From positions 1-64,000 of the forward strand of contig DAHVLJ010000022.1 of the NCBI GenBank assembly GCA_027320425.1: a DNA stretch of 64,000 nt. The letters are read 5' to 3'. The translations under genes and the position numbers were made by a program. The first letter of the stretch is position 1. Every line of letters begins with the position of its first letter. Under the pieces are notes generated by a model. That model searched no databases. It had not been told where the DNA came from and saw only the letters and a list, made by a program, of their open reading frames with translations. This DNA is from Nitrososphaerota archaeon. GTDB taxonomy: Archaea > Thermoproteota > Nitrososphaeria > Nitrososphaerales > Gagatemarchaeaceae. Positions 7,648 to 16,119 of this stretch are shown here, one piece after another.

Positions 7648-8655
7648 ATGAAGGTCGACGCCGAAGTCGCTGTGGGTGACCCTGCTGAAGCCTTCGAGCT
7701 GGCCAGGAAAGCCGAGGCTTTCGGGTTCGACTGCTTCTGGGTGAACGAGACCAAGCACGACCCGTTCATCCAGCTTGCAATTGCAGCCGGAGCGACGAAG
7801 AGGATAAGCCTTGGCACGTCGATTGCCTTGGCTTTTACCAGGAGTCCCACGACCCTGGCCTACACCGCTTGGGACCTGCAGGGCCTTTCCAACGGCAGGA
7901 TGATCTTGGGCCTCGGCAGCCAAGTCAAAGGGCACATCGAACGAAGGTTCGGAATGAAGTGGGAGTCCCCGGCCCCCAAGATGCGAGAGGAGGTCCAGGC
8001 CATCCGATCAGTTTGGAAGAGTTGGCAGGACGGGTCCAAGCTCCTGTTCGACGGAAGGTTCTTTCACCTCGACCTCATGACCCCCTTCTTCAACCCCGGC
8101 CCTGTGGCCGAGCCGAAAGTCCCGATCTACATCGCAGGCGTAAACACCGGCATGTGCAGGGTAGCAGGAGAGGCGGCTGACGGATTGCACGTCCATCCTC
8201 TCCACACTGTGAAGTATCTGAGAGAAGTGGTGGCTCCAGCTGTTGAGGAGGGTGCCAAAAAGGCAAAAAGGAACAGAGACGACATCAAGGTTGCCGCGTC
8301 GGTGTTTGCCGCCGTGGGCGAGTCGGCGCAGGAGATTAGGAACGTAAGGGAGGCATACAGGGAGCAAATCTCGTTCTACGCCTCTACCAAGAGCTACAGG
8401 AAGGTGATGGAGACGCATGGATGGGAAGACGTTGCTGACAAGCTGCGGACCTTGTCCATGGGCGGAGAATGGAAGAAGATGCCATCCGAAGTCCCAGACT
8501 CGATGCTGGATGAGTTCGTGGTAGAAGGGTCTTGGGCTGAGATTGGGATGAGAATCAAAGAGAGATATGGAGACCTGGTGGACCGTGCGAGACTGTACCT
8601 CCCATTCGATGGCGATGAGAATTGGCGCAGGCTAGTAGACGGGTTCAGAGCATGA
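7648..8655 (+). CDS. LLM-class F420-dependent oxidoreductase
   Basis: Luciferase-like (beta/alpha)8-barrel flavin/F420 oxidoreductase of 335 aa. Family hallmarks are the start KVDAEVAVGDP, the segment FGFDCFWVNETKHDPF, TSIALAFTRSP, the loop GRMILGLGSQVKGHIERRFG and the later AGVNTGM. The arrangement resembles the family annotated as F420-dependent oxidoreductases of the MSMEG_2256 type. F420 use is inferred from the family and the archaeal setting. The substrate is unknown. Its 3' end overlaps the convergent methyltransferase by 11 nt. Confidence 0.86.
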   Translation: MKVDAEVAVGDPAEAFELARKAEAFGFDCFWVNETKHDPFIQLAIAAGATKRISLGTSIALAFTRSPTTLAYTAWDLQGLSNGRMILGLGSQVKGHIERRFGMKWESPAPKMREEVQAIRSVWKSWQDGSKLLFDGRFFHLDLMTPFFNPGPVAEPKVPIYIAGVNTGMCRVAGEAADGLHVHPLHTVKYLREVVAPAVEEGAKKAKRNRDDIKVAASVFAAVGESAQEIRNVREAYREQISFYASTKSYRKVMETHGWEDVADKLRTLSMGGEWKKMPSEVPDSMLDEFVVEGSWAEIGMRIKERYGDLVDRARLYLPFDGDENWRRLVDGFRA

Positions 8656-9214
8656 CGCTGACTTCCACCGCGTCTCCGATGTCAGTCCCCCAGTTGGGTG
8701 GGGCTTCCCTGTACTTGCTTGAGTAGGCGCCGGAGTTCCTGACGTAGTTGAGATAGGATTTTACCTCCGATTCATGCGACTTGACATTGTCTGCTACCAC
8801 CACACTTCCAGAGTGCAGGAATTTCTCTGCTGACTTCAGATAGGCCAGATAATCATCCTTGACGGCGTCGAGGAAGACCATGTCGAGGGGCCCTTTGAGT
8901 GTCGGAATCACCTGGAGCGCGTCCCCTATGACCACCTCTATTCTGTCAGAGAGGCCCGCCTTCTCGAAGTTGGACCGCGCCGCCCGGGCCATGTCGTCCC
9001 TTATCTCGACGCACACTAGCTTCTGACCCTTTACGAGGTGCCTTGCCATTCTGATGGCGCTGTACCCCACGTTTGTCCCGACTTCGAGCATTCGGTCCGG
9101 TCTGTGTGAGGTCACAACCTCGTCGAGCAGTTTACCACGCATCGGCCCGATTATCGGCCAGCCTCGTGTGGGAGCTACCTCCTCGATCGACTTCAGCACT
9201 TCGTCAGGGTTCAT
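8645..9214 (-). CDS. Class I SAM-dependent O-methyltransferase
   Basis: COMT-like methyltransferase of 189 aa when started at ATG 9214 (MNPDEV). Motif I is LEVGTNVGYSAI, the acidic residue ending strand 2 is in VCVEIRDD, DALQVIP binds the adenine side, and MVFLDAVKDDYLAYL with VVADN are the metal/catechol region of cation-dependent O-methyltransferases. A longer upstream reading frame exists, but the ATG fits the family N-terminus best. It is convergent with the F420 oxidoreductase. The substrate is unknown; small phenolic compounds are usual for the family. Confidence 0.85.
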   Translation of the reverse strand: MNPDEVLKSIEEVAPTRGWPIIGPMRGKLLDEVVTSHRPDRMLEVGTNVGYSAIRMARHLVKGQKLVCVEIRDDMARAARSNFEKAGLSDRIEVVIGDALQVIPTLKGPLDMVFLDAVKDDYLAYLKSAEKFLHSGSVVVADNVKSHESEVKSYLNYVRNSGAYSSKYREAPPNWGTDIGDAVEVSVML

Positions 9215-9305
9215 GGTACCAGCGTAACGACCGCCATCTGTAAACTTGTCGTGGGTCGGCGAAGGACAATATTTTAGTAGCGGCGAGGAGGTTTGCTGTC
9301 GTTTC

Positions 9306-9647
9306 ATGTCCACTGAACAGGTTGACGTAAGAGAGGTTCAGAAACAGATTTCAAAGATAGTCGACCCCGAGATAGGCATGCCAATCGTCGAGATGAATCT
9401 CATCGACAAGTTGGACATCAAGGACGGCCAGGTGGACGTCGAGTATCATGCGACCACCCAGTTCTGCCCCCCTGTCTTTGCTCTGAAGATTTCCCAAGAC
9501 CTCAAAGACAGTCTTTTGCTTGTCAAGGGGGTCAAATCGGCGAAGGTCGTAGTCACCGGTCACTACTTCGCTGACGCCATCAACAAGCAGGTGAACAAGC
9601 CAGTAGGTCTCGAGACGCCCCCTGCCGATCCGGCCCAGAAAACCTGA
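9306..9647 (+). CDS. MIP18-family (DUF59) Fe-S assembly protein
   Basis: A 113-aa protein of the MIP18/SufT/PaaD family, which helps deliver or mature iron-sulfur clusters. The hallmark DPEIGMPIVEMNLI is near residue 20, followed by the Cys-containing strand TTQFCPPVFAL and a C-terminal beta strand with KVVVTGHYF. The ATG at 9306 follows an AGGAGG-like run about 13 nt upstream and an AATATTTTA box at about 9270. It ends one base before the convergent DUF4443 gene. Confidence 0.85.
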   Translation: MSTEQVDVREVQKQISKIVDPEIGMPIVEMNLIDKLDIKDGQVDVEYHATTQFCPPVFALKISQDLKDSLLLVKGVKSAKVVVTGHYFADAINKQVNKPVGLETPPADPAQKT

Positions 9648-10268
9648 TCAGAGAATAGAAAGAGCTGCTGCCACAGCGCCCAGTTTCGCCTTTACCGCAT
9701 CACTGGCCCCACAGACGATTATCGCATCACCTTCGTGCGGGTGGAGTTCATCTCTGATCTCCGACCAGGTCGTGCTCGGGAAGTCTTTCTCACAGTCTGA
9801 GGATCCGCCTGGGACGGTGAATTTACCCGCTCTCAGGACGTAAGATGTAGCACCATCTGCTCCTGACACGACAGAAGCGTCGCGCTGTTGAATCCCGTTT
9901 GAGATAGCGCCACCCCCGGATCGCACTACGACCCCGGCCTGAGACTTTCCGACCGTGAGAGTCGAGCCACGAAGGATTGCAGGCGGCGTTAACCTCCTCC
10001 TGACTGTCTCGTACAGACGGGTCCCTGCCCGCGTGAGCTTGATGCCTGCGGGATCGACCTCCACGAGCCCCGCCTGTCTAAACTTCTTCAGCATGGTCCT
10101 CATGGATCCCTCCCCAACTCCTGCACTTGCGGCCAATGTCTGTCTCCCGACAGACTTCGGAACCCCCAATGCCAGGAACGCGAGCAACAAGTGCTCCCTA
10201 CCAAAGACTGGAGAGGGCCCTTGTCCGCGGCCTCCGCTCAGCTTCAGGAGAGTTCCTAGTGTGGACAA
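9648..10268 (-). CDS. DUF4443 winged-helix regulator
   Basis: A 206-aa protein with an N-terminal winged helix (REHLLLAFLAL, then SVGRQTLAASAGVGEGSMRT as the HTH, and GLVEVDPAGIKLTRAG as the wing) and a C-terminal alpha/beta domain with strands AGVVVRSG and DAIIVCGAS. This architecture fits DUF4443, found mainly in Thermoproteota. It is probably a DNA-binding regulator; the ligand is unknown. The start is TTG 10268, with a GGTTAAAG box about 27 nt upstream, so it is likely leaderless. Confidence 0.75.
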   Translation of the reverse strand: MSTLGTLLKLSGGRGQGPSPVFGREHLLLAFLALGVPKSVGRQTLAASAGVGEGSMRTMLKKFRQAGLVEVDPAGIKLTRAGTRLYETVRRRLTPPAILRGSTLTVGKSQAGVVVRSGGGAISNGIQQRDASVVSGADGATSYVLRAGKFTVPGGSSDCEKDFPSTTWSEIRDELHPHEGDAIIVCGASDAVKAKLGAVAAALSIL

Positions 10269-10372
10269 CTGCCCGATCGCAGCTGTGACTCCTCTTTAAC
10301 CAGTTCCGTGTTTTCAATGGTACCTGCTTTCAGAGAGCTTAAATCGTGGTTGGTTGGATAATCCATCCAGCC

Positions 10373-10921
10373 ATGGGAAACACCAGGAACATCGCAGTGG
10401 TGGCGGTCTTCACCGCGGCGGTGGTCGGGTCTGACTTCGCCCTCGCGCCATATGCGAACTTCAAGCTGATGGACGTCACGGTATTCCTTGTTGCTTACGT
10501 CTTCGGTTTCCGACAGGGCGCTGCGGTCGCCGTGCTTTCTGAAACGATCTGGAGTGTTGTCAGCCCCTGGGGCTTCGCGGGCGCCTTCACTCCGTTCTTG
10601 GTAGGGGGTGAGCTCTTGTTCGCAGTGGCCGGTTGGGGCGCGTCTCGCGTCTGGGGAAAGGATGGAAGGGCCCTTTCACCTACGGCCTTATTCATCGGCG
10701 CGACGCTCGCAATCTGCGCGTTCGCGTGGGATTTTGAAGCCAACGCCGCTAACGCTCTGATCGCCACATGGCCGGATACGAGCTTAAGCCAGGTCATCGT
10801 CTACGAGCTTCAGGGCTTCGTGTTCCCGACCCCTCTCGCGCACGAGCTGTGGGACTTCGTCCTGGGAGCGGTTTTTGCTCCTGCTGCTATAGTCGCGATG
10901 CCCAGGGTGAGGAGGGCCTAG
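10373..10921 (+). CDS. ECF-type transporter S-component-like membrane protein
   Basis: A 182-aa membrane protein with five or six helices. The segment LMDVTVFLVAYVFGFRQGAAVA followed by a Trp-containing loop and PFLVGGELLFAVAGWGAS looks like the substrate-capturing S component of energy-coupling-factor vitamin transporters. The ATG at 10373 is used because the TATA-like box GCTTAAAT (around 10340) is too close to the upstream GTG at 10346. One base separates it from the DUF4430-like gene, so the two form an operon. No ECF ATPase or T component is nearby; shared modules elsewhere are usual for ECF group II. The substrate is unknown, with a cobalamin-like molecule a guess from the partner domain. 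Confidence 0.6.
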   Translation: MGNTRNIAVVAVFTAAVVGSDFALAPYANFKLMDVTVFLVAYVFGFRQGAAVAVLSETIWSVVSPWGFAGAFTPFLVGGELLFAVAGWGASRVWGKDGRALSPTALFIGATLAICAFAWDFEANAANALIATWPDTSLSQVIVYELQGFVFPTPLAHELWDFVLGAVFAPAAIVAMPRVRRA

Positions 10922-10922
10922 C

Positions 10923-11447
10923 ATGGTTGCGAAGTCGACCTTCTACGGAGTCTCTGTCCTGCTCGTAGCGATGCTTGTTATCAGCTCGGTCGTGGCGATC
11001 GCTTACTACAACGACTACCAACGGCAGCTTTCCGTAAACGACCACCAGAGCACAGAGCTGCAGCATTTCATTTCGAGATATGGCGCAGTGCTACAAGCGA
11101 ACATCCTCATAGATTTCGGCAACGGGACCCGCGACTGGTACAATGCAACAGAGGTCCAACCGGGTTGGAACTTGTATACTCTAACGCTCGCCGTGACGAA
11201 CGGCAACGTCAATTCCACCTGTTGCGAGTTCGGGTCTCACCTCGTTACTGGAATCTATGGCGTCCAGAATCAGATTAATCAAAACAAGGCATGGCTTGTG
11301 TGGACGTACAACACCACGAGTTCATGGCAACCCGCGCAGGAGGGCGCAGACCTCATCAACGTCTATAACGATTCGGTCTTCGCATGGACTTTCTGCTCCT
11401 ACAGCCCCAGCACAGGGAACCCAGAGTGCCCCATAGGGACGCCATAA
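10923..11447 (+). CDS. Membrane-anchored DUF4430-like extracellular protein
   Basis: A 174-aa protein with one N-terminal signal-anchor helix (YGVSVLLVAMLVISSVVAI) and an extracellular domain with several N-glycosylation-type NxT sites. The pattern of a beta-rich domain with AWLVWTYN, a spacer and INVYNDSVFAWTF resembles DUF4430, related to the beta domain of cobalamin-binding intrinsic factor. With the S-component gene one base upstream it may be a substrate-binding helper at the cell surface. Assignment is by pattern only. Confidence 0.55.
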   Translation: MVAKSTFYGVSVLLVAMLVISSVVAIAYYNDYQRQLSVNDHQSTELQHFISRYGAVLQANILIDFGNGTRDWYNATEVQPGWNLYTLTLAVTNGNVNSTCCEFGSHLVTGIYGVQNQINQNKAWLVWTYNTTSSWQPAQEGADLINVYNDSVFAWTFCSYSPSTGNPECPIGTP

Positions 11448-11476
11448 GATATAGAAAAAGCCCTCATAACGGGGCC

Positions 11477-12133
11477 ATGGCGCTCCTCTCATGGAGCGGG
11501 GGCAAGGACAGCTCTCTCGCGCTCTACGAAGTCTCGAAATCAGGTCCCTACCGGATCAGCTCCCTCCTCACAACCGTTACAAGAGACTTCGATAGGATTA
11601 GCATGCACGGAGTCAGGAGAAGGCTCCTCGTGGAACAGGCGAGAGCACTCCGTCTCCCGCTAATCGAGGTCTGGATAGCCAAGGACGCTGGAAACGCTGA
11701 GTATGAAGAACAAATGACTCGCGCACTAGTCAAGAGCCATCGTGAAGGCGTGAGGCATGTAATTTTCGGAGACCTGTTCTTGGAAGACGTTCGACGCTAC
11801 CGGGAAGAAGCGCTTTCAAGAGTGAATTTGGCTTGCGCCTTTCCGCTGTGGCACAGGGACACCAAGAAACTCGCCGCTTACTTCGTGAACCAGGGTTTCA
11901 AGGCAATCGTCTGCGCGGTGGACCCAAAGGCGCTCGATTCCAGTTTCTGTGGGAGGGAGTTCGATGAGGCGTTTCTGAACGACCTCCCGGACTCTGTCGA
12001 CCCTTGTGGTGAAAACGGGGAGTTTCATACCTTCGTATATGCGGGGCCGATCTTCGACTCCGAAATCAGAGTCAAGAAAGGAGACGTGATTCTAAGGGAC
12101 GGATACTATTTCGCCGACATCATTCCCGCGTAA
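11477..12133 (+). CDS. Dph6-type PP-loop ATPase (diphthine-ammonia ligase family)
   Basis: Adenosine nucleotide alpha-hydrolase of 218 aa with the PP-loop SWSGGKDSSLAL at the N-terminus and the family motifs GVRRRLLVEQ, GDLFLEDVR, EFDEAFLNDLP and the ending GENGEFHTFVY. In the Dph6 family these enzymes amidate diphthine on translation factor EF2. Some archaeal paralogues may act elsewhere, so the diphthamide role is likely but not certain. ATG 11477 sits about 27 nt after GATATAG, which favours this start over upstream in-frame codons. Confidence 0.8.
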   Translation: MALLSWSGGKDSSLALYEVSKSGPYRISSLLTTVTRDFDRISMHGVRRRLLVEQARALRLPLIEVWIAKDAGNAEYEEQMTRALVKSHREGVRHVIFGDLFLEDVRRYREEALSRVNLACAFPLWHRDTKKLAAYFVNQGFKAIVCAVDPKALDSSFCGREFDEAFLNDLPDSVDPCGENGEFHTFVYAGPIFDSEIRVKKGDVILRDGYYFADIIPA

Positions 12134-12510
12134 GCGCGAACGGCTGCCGTTCTGCGTCGAGCGCATTCAGACCTTGCAGTGTGTTCTGTTCCCAGCTATC
12201 GATTGTGCTGAATCACACGTCTACCGCATTGGCCAGATTTGTCAGTCGGAAGGTCCCCTACGCCACAGCGCGGTGCCGGTTCTGTAAAGGGGCTTTGGGA
12301 CGCTTCAGCCGACGGCGAACAAGGAAGGAGCTCCCCTGAACCTCAGTCCCTTCGGTCCGTCAAGCCTGATGTGCCTGCTGCGTCTGTTCATGCTGGCTGT
12401 GACAGCTCGGATACCAGTTGAACCTGGAAATCAACCAATGCTGACCAACGGCTCAAATGGGAAGAACTGGAGCACGACCCCTTAAGTGGAGAGAGCCCAT
12501 CCGTCGTGCG
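12134..12510. other. 377-bp region without a convincing gene
   Basis: Only short overlapping antisense ORFs occur here: a 35-aa plus-strand frame from TTG near 12231 with one CxxC, and a 29-aa minus-strand frame from ATG near 12392. They lie opposite each other and neither has a TATA-like box at the right distance. The right end holds the promoter of the next gene (CCTTAAGT, 12480-12487). Confidence 0.4.
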
Positions 12511-12864
12511 TTGAACCTGAGCGAGGAACAGATGAAGGCATATGTGGTCGCCCTCGTCCTGGACTCGAACCCAGAAGAAGCCATTAGGGTGCTCGCCGCA
12601 TGGTACAAGGTATCGGTGCCAAAGCTTGGCATAGGTGTTGTCGAAGGCAAAACCAAAGGGGTGGCGGCCATCTACTCCCAAGCACGAAAGGAGATACTCG
12701 CCGCAAGGCGCGAGTTCCTCTATGACCCGTTCGTAATGGTGCATGAATTCTACCATCATCTGAGATCGGTGAGCGGGAAACACAGAGGGACAGAGAAACA
12801 GGCAGACAGGTTCGCTTTGGACTTCATCGAGTCGTACCGGAGAGCCGCGGGTGGCGTCAGGTAG
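12511..12864 (+). CDS. Small zincin-like protein with an HExxHH motif
   Basis: A 117-aa protein with HEFYHH (about residue 84) followed about 18 residues later by EKQADRFA, the arrangement of gluzincin-type metallopeptidases of the ImmA/IrrE kind, in which HExxH and a downstream acidic residue bind zinc. The start is TTG 12511, because CCTTAAGT lies 27 nt upstream; the ATG at 12457 lies upstream of that box. There is no signal peptide. The target is unknown, and a regulatory protease or non-enzymatic zinc protein are both possible. It overlaps the convergent zinc-ribbon gene by 8 nt. Confidence 0.6.
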   Translation: MNLSEEQMKAYVVALVLDSNPEEAIRVLAAWYKVSVPKLGIGVVEGKTKGVAAIYSQARKEILAARREFLYDPFVMVHEFYHHLRSVSGKHRGTEKQADRFALDFIESYRRAAGGVR

Positions 12865-13027
12865 CGCCTGTGGCCGACCAGATGGCGTCATCGTCCGCAA
12901 GGAGCACGAACCCACATCTCTCGCATCTCAGACCTTTAATGACCACCGCCCTTTCTCCACGCCCGAGGCTCTTCTCGTAGTCCAGCATCTGTCCCGCATG
13001 ACACCTATCGCAAATCAAATCAGACAA
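12857..13027 (-). CDS. Small two-knuckle zinc-ribbon protein
   Basis: The reading frame has two CxxC knuckles, CDRC-H and CERC, about 27 residues apart, separated by the charged stretch EKSLGRGERAVVIKG and followed by FVLLADDDAIW. This is a typical zinc ribbon. From TTG 13027 it gives 56 aa. The frame is open for 14 more codons upstream (to about 13069) without a standard start codon, so the true N-terminus is uncertain. The function is unknown. Confidence 0.6.
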   Translation of the reverse strand: MSDLICDRCHAGQMLDYEKSLGRGERAVVIKGLRCERCGFVLLADDDAIWSATGAT

Positions 13028-13122
13028 GTACCCGTCCAGAGTGGCAAAATGATGCCTGGAAAAGTTTACGTGAACTCACTCGCTGGTCGAGGTAGTTGAG
13101 GAAGATCCCTTTCTCATCCGCC

Positions 13123-13548
13123 ATGGGCGGGCCCGGAGACTGCATCTTCTGCAAGATAGTATCACGAGAGGCACCATCCAATGTGGTTTACGAAGACGAC
13201 CGATATATCGCCTTCCTGGACATCTACCCTTTCTCAAAGGGTCACACGCTGGTCTGTCCGAAAGAGCACGGCGAGACGATTTGGGACATGAAGGAACATG
13301 ACATAGCTGACCTTTTCCAAGTCGCATCGAGGGTGTCGAAGGCCGTTGTCTCGGCGGTGGAAGCGGACGGGTTCAGGTTCGTCCAGAACAATGGGGAAGC
13401 CGCAAATCAGGTGGTCGCGCACGTCCATGTACACGTCATCCCGGTCAAGATGGAAGACAAGGGGAGATTCTCAGACCGCAGACGTTTCACGCCTGCTCAG
13501 ATGGAAGAGATTGCTCGACTCGTCAGGGAAGAGATGGCGAAGACCTAG
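13123..13548 (+). CDS. HIT-family nucleotide hydrolase/transferase
   Basis: A 141-aa histidine-triad protein of the Hint/FHIT type, hydrolysing nucleoside phosphoramidates or dinucleoside polyphosphates. The catalytic triad HVHVHVIP is near residue 103, the N-terminal knuckle CIFC can bind zinc, and YEDDRYIAFLDIYPFSKGHTLV is the conserved nucleotide-binding strand. ATG 13123 is chosen since the family begins just before DCIFCKI; a TTG at 13096 would add nine residues. Its 3' end overlaps the convergent CAP gene by 4 nt. Confidence 0.9.
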   Translation: MGGPGDCIFCKIVSREAPSNVVYEDDRYIAFLDIYPFSKGHTLVCPKEHGETIWDMKEHDIADLFQVASRVSKAVVSAVEADGFRFVQNNGEAANQVVAHVHVHVIPVKMEDKGRFSDRRRFTPAQMEEIARLVREEMAKT

Positions 13549-14765
13549 GGCACAAAGACCGAAATGGTGGTCAGGGCGCTGTCTGTGCTCGACCCTGTGA
13601 TCAGGTATACGGTATAGACCCCTTGACCGTAACCCTTGATGAACGGCTCCAAAGAGAAGACGATGTTCATGCTGTTCTGGGTGAAGGACCAGCTTTCGGC
13701 ACAGACGGTCGTCCCCGTGGCGAATTGGCCGCATCCTCCAAAGAAGCCTGTGGGCGGGAGCACGCCTCCCACCAGCGTCCCTGGCCCGTACTCGTGCGGG
13801 GCGTTATCGAGCTGGCTTCGGTTCTCAGGCGAAGGAGTGCTGTCGAATCCTATGTAGATTGAGTTCGGCTTGGGGGTTCCCGCGATTGGGGTTCCAGACA
13901 TCGTGACCTGATATGGGCTGGAGTTCGAGGCGCCAGTCGTCGAGAAGCTAAGGCTGATGTAGACGTTTTCGAACTCTTCATCGAAGAAGACGTGGGTGCT
14001 GTTGTAGGCGACCCCAATCGACACAAAGTTGTGCAGCGGGTCGAGGATGTTGTACCGATGTCCGTTGTTGCAGCAAGCCACGTCGTTGTACACCATCGAG
14101 TGCTCCAGGAACTGGATAGCCTGCTCTACTGCAGAGGTGGATGTGTAGTGGGGTGCTGAATACGCGAGGTAGGCGACGTTCTCGGAATCTGCGCCTAAGC
14201 CACCGAGGAGAGAATAGCGCATGTATGGTTTGAGCCCTTGGACGTCGTAGTGGCTGAAGTATCCATAGTAGAGCATGGAGTCGGCGTGCTGCTGGGCGGC
14301 TTGGTTGTAGTCGAGCGAGACGGGAGCCGAACCGTTGGCTGCACGGTCGGAGTTGATCAGGCTAAGGGCGTACTGGGCCAGAGCGCAGTAGTCAGGAGGG
14401 TACGTTACTTTGGCACTGGTCCCGTTGATGTTGGGAGAAACTAGCGTCCCGACCGAAACCGCGCTTGAACAGTTGGTGGAAGTAACGAACCCGTTGGAGG
14501 GTGCCCCGTTCGCACCGCCCGTCGCTTCGCCCCCTAGCCCAGAGATGTAGGTGTAGCCGTTCTTGAGCGCCATGGACAGATAAGGAGCTACGGCGACGAA
14601 CGCAGACAGCAGAAGCAGCGCCGCGACGACCAATGCCGCTGCCCTGAGCCCCTTTCGGGGAGGCGCCACTGATGAATCGGCGGCTGGTATGTCGGGACTT
14701 TGTGCCCTATGGCTTTCGATTTTCAAATCTATGCATATCGGAGCCCTGTCAGCGTAATAAGCCAA
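13545..14765 (-). CDS. Membrane-anchored CAP/SCP (YkwD-like) domain protein
   Basis: A 406-aa protein with a short cytoplasmic N-terminus, one membrane helix (about residues 41-64: RAAALVVAALLLLSAFVAVA) and an extracellular part. The CAP domain covers about residues 130-290: YALSLINSDRAANG, AQQHADSMLYYGYFSHYD, SENVAYL and HRYNILDPLHNFVSIGVAY. The paired His residues (in QQHAD and FSHYD) match the usual CAP metal/peptide site. A beta-rich C-terminal extension follows. Many NxS/T sites fit a glycosylated archaeal surface protein. The specific role is unknown. Confidence 0.83.
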   Translation of the reverse strand: MAYYADRAPICIDLKIESHRAQSPDIPAADSSVAPPRKGLRAAALVVAALLLLSAFVAVAPYLSMALKNGYTYISGLGGEATGGANGAPSNGFVTSTNCSSAVSVGTLVSPNINGTSAKVTYPPDYCALAQYALSLINSDRAANGSAPVSLDYNQAAQQHADSMLYYGYFSHYDVQGLKPYMRYSLLGGLGADSENVAYLAYSAPHYTSTSAVEQAIQFLEHSMVYNDVACCNNGHRYNILDPLHNFVSIGVAYNSTHVFFDEEFENVYISLSFSTTGASNSSPYQVTMSGTPIAGTPKPNSIYIGFDSTPSPENRSQLDNAPHEYGPGTLVGGVLPPTGFFGGCGQFATGTTVCAESWSFTQNSMNIVFSLEPFIKGYGQGVYTVYLITGSSTDSALTTISVFVP

Positions 14766-14852
14766 TTGCGTTCATGAGTTGTTCAACGGTCTGGAAAATG
14801 GTTGACTCGGGAGCATTCCGAGATCCTGTGGGCTTACGTTTGGCGACGCGGG

Positions 14853-15509
14853 TTAGGCCGTGAGGCCCTCTCGTTCGTCCTGGGCCAGTACGTTCGCAGG
14901 GATTTCGGGGAAGCTTTCTTTCATCCTCTGCTCGGCCACAGCCGAAGCCTCGTCAAGGACCTTCTGAGCGTCTTCATTCGCGAGGTCGAAGTTTAGAGAT
15001 ATCCCTCCTGCGGTCCCTGCGTCTACCAGGACACTGCTCAGCAGACCGGATAACTCACCTATCTCTTTGTCGGCCTCAGGTAGAGCGATGCGCAGGTCTT
15101 CCTTCATGTTCCTTATCACCGAGACGGCTGGTGCGAGGGTGTTCGCGATTTCCCCGAGGTCGTTTATCGTCCCGAGCCTTAGGGCGATCTGTTCCATCGC
15201 GAGCTGGGCTTGCGTCACCATCTTGCCCATCTTCCTCACTTCCGTCAGTTCGTTGGCGTAGACCACCGCATGCTGCATATCGTGTTTGGCAAGGGCAGAC
15301 ACGACGTTTCTGAATATTGTAGCATCGCGTTGCTTGATCCTGTTCACTGTCCCATCGAGCTGGGAAATGAGCAACCTGACTTGTCTGTTCGCTTGTTCGA
15401 GCTGGGTCTTTAGCGGGGTCGTCGCGCGCGCTGATCCTCTGAGCCTATCGACCAGGCCTGGGCCCTGGTCTTTCCGATCCCATTTGGATGAAAAGCTCAT
15501 GGACGTCAT
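14853..15509 (-). CDS. cdvB: CdvB/ESCRT-III (Snf7) family protein
   Basis: A 218-aa, mostly helical protein of the Snf7/CdvB superfamily, which forms membrane-remodelling filaments in archaeal cell division and vesicle release. The basic N-terminus and helix 1 (TPLKTQLEQANRQVRLLI), the motif IKQRDATIFRNVVSAL, the paired helices with YANELTEVRKMGKMV and the long amphipathic AMEQIALRLGTINDLGEI fit the family. The tail is short: no C-terminal winged helix is seen and no clear MIM2 Pro-rich motif, so it may be one of the shorter CdvB paralogues. The box CCAATATACC (15526-15535) is upstream. CdvA and CdvC are not in the window. Confidence 0.87.
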   Translation of the reverse strand: MTSMSFSSKWDRKDQGPGLVDRLRGSARATTPLKTQLEQANRQVRLLISQLDGTVNRIKQRDATIFRNVVSALAKHDMQHAVVYANELTEVRKMGKMVTQAQLAMEQIALRLGTINDLGEIANTLAPAVSVIRNMKEDLRIALPEADKEIGELSGLLSSVLVDAGTAGGISLNFDLANEDAQKVLDEASAVAEQRMKESFPEIPANVLAQDEREGLTA

Positions 15510-15658
15510 TCTAAGCGGTGGAGTTCCAATATACCGAGTGCTCTAATCGGCATGCCAGTTTGAAGAATAAATGTTGACAGGACGAGCCTGGTCGTTGGGC
15601 AAGCACTGGCAACGCTCGTGGGTCAACCCTTTTCAGTCGGACAGCTCCGACGGCGGAT

Positions 15659-15835
15659 ATGAAGACCCAGGGAGACCAGATGAAATGCCCGAAGTGCGGT
15701 CGCTTCGACCTGAAAGAGTCGGGCCAAGGCGTGGCTTGCAGAATCTGTGGTTACACGCTTTCTCCGGGGGAAAACGACAAGTTCAGGCTTTACAAGCTGC
15801 TGAAAGAAGAAGACAAAGGGGCCAAGCGACGCTAG
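15659..15835 (+). CDS. Small zinc-ribbon protein (58 aa)
   Basis: A short gene with the two knuckles CPKC (residues 9-12) and CRIC (residues 27-30), then GYTLSPGENDKFRLY and a lysine-rich tail. The spacing is that of a rubredoxin-like or TFIIB-like zinc ribbon. The basic tail suggests nucleic acid or ribosome contact, which is inference. ATG 15659; stop at 15833-15835. Confidence 0.72.
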   Translation: MKTQGDQMKCPKCGRFDLKESGQGVACRICGYTLSPGENDKFRLYKLLKEEDKGAKRR

Positions 15836-15912
15836 TTCGCTATCGGTCGTCGCGCGTAGAGCAGGCTGTGACCGTAACCGTTTAACAAGCGTGATTGAGA
15901 ACCAGGCGTTGC

Positions 15913-16119
15913 ATGTCCGTCAAGGCAAGCCCCGTCTCGAAGACAGCCGCGACGCTTATCATTGTGTTAGGAATATTCGTCTTGCTGACCGGGATTGTAG
16001 CTGGCGCCCTCGTGAACGAAGTTTTCGGAGCGGCGTTCATAGTCCTAGGTCTCGGCTTGTATGGGTTGCTTCTGAGGTTCACGCGGAAGCTGCGGACTGA
16101 AGTCAGCTCGCAGAGTTAG
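15913..16119 (+). CDS. Small two-helix membrane protein
   Basis: A 68-aa protein with two hydrophobic helices (TLIIVLGIFVLLTGIVAGAL and GAAFIVLGLGLYGLLL) and a basic tail. ATG 15913 is about 32 nt past GTTTAACA, supporting this start over the TTG at 15895. It overlaps the convergent gene by 17 nt. No family recognised. Confidence 0.62.
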   Translation: MSVKASPVSKTAATLIIVLGIFVLLTGIVAGALVNEVFGAAFIVLGLGLYGLLLRFTRKLRTEVSSQS

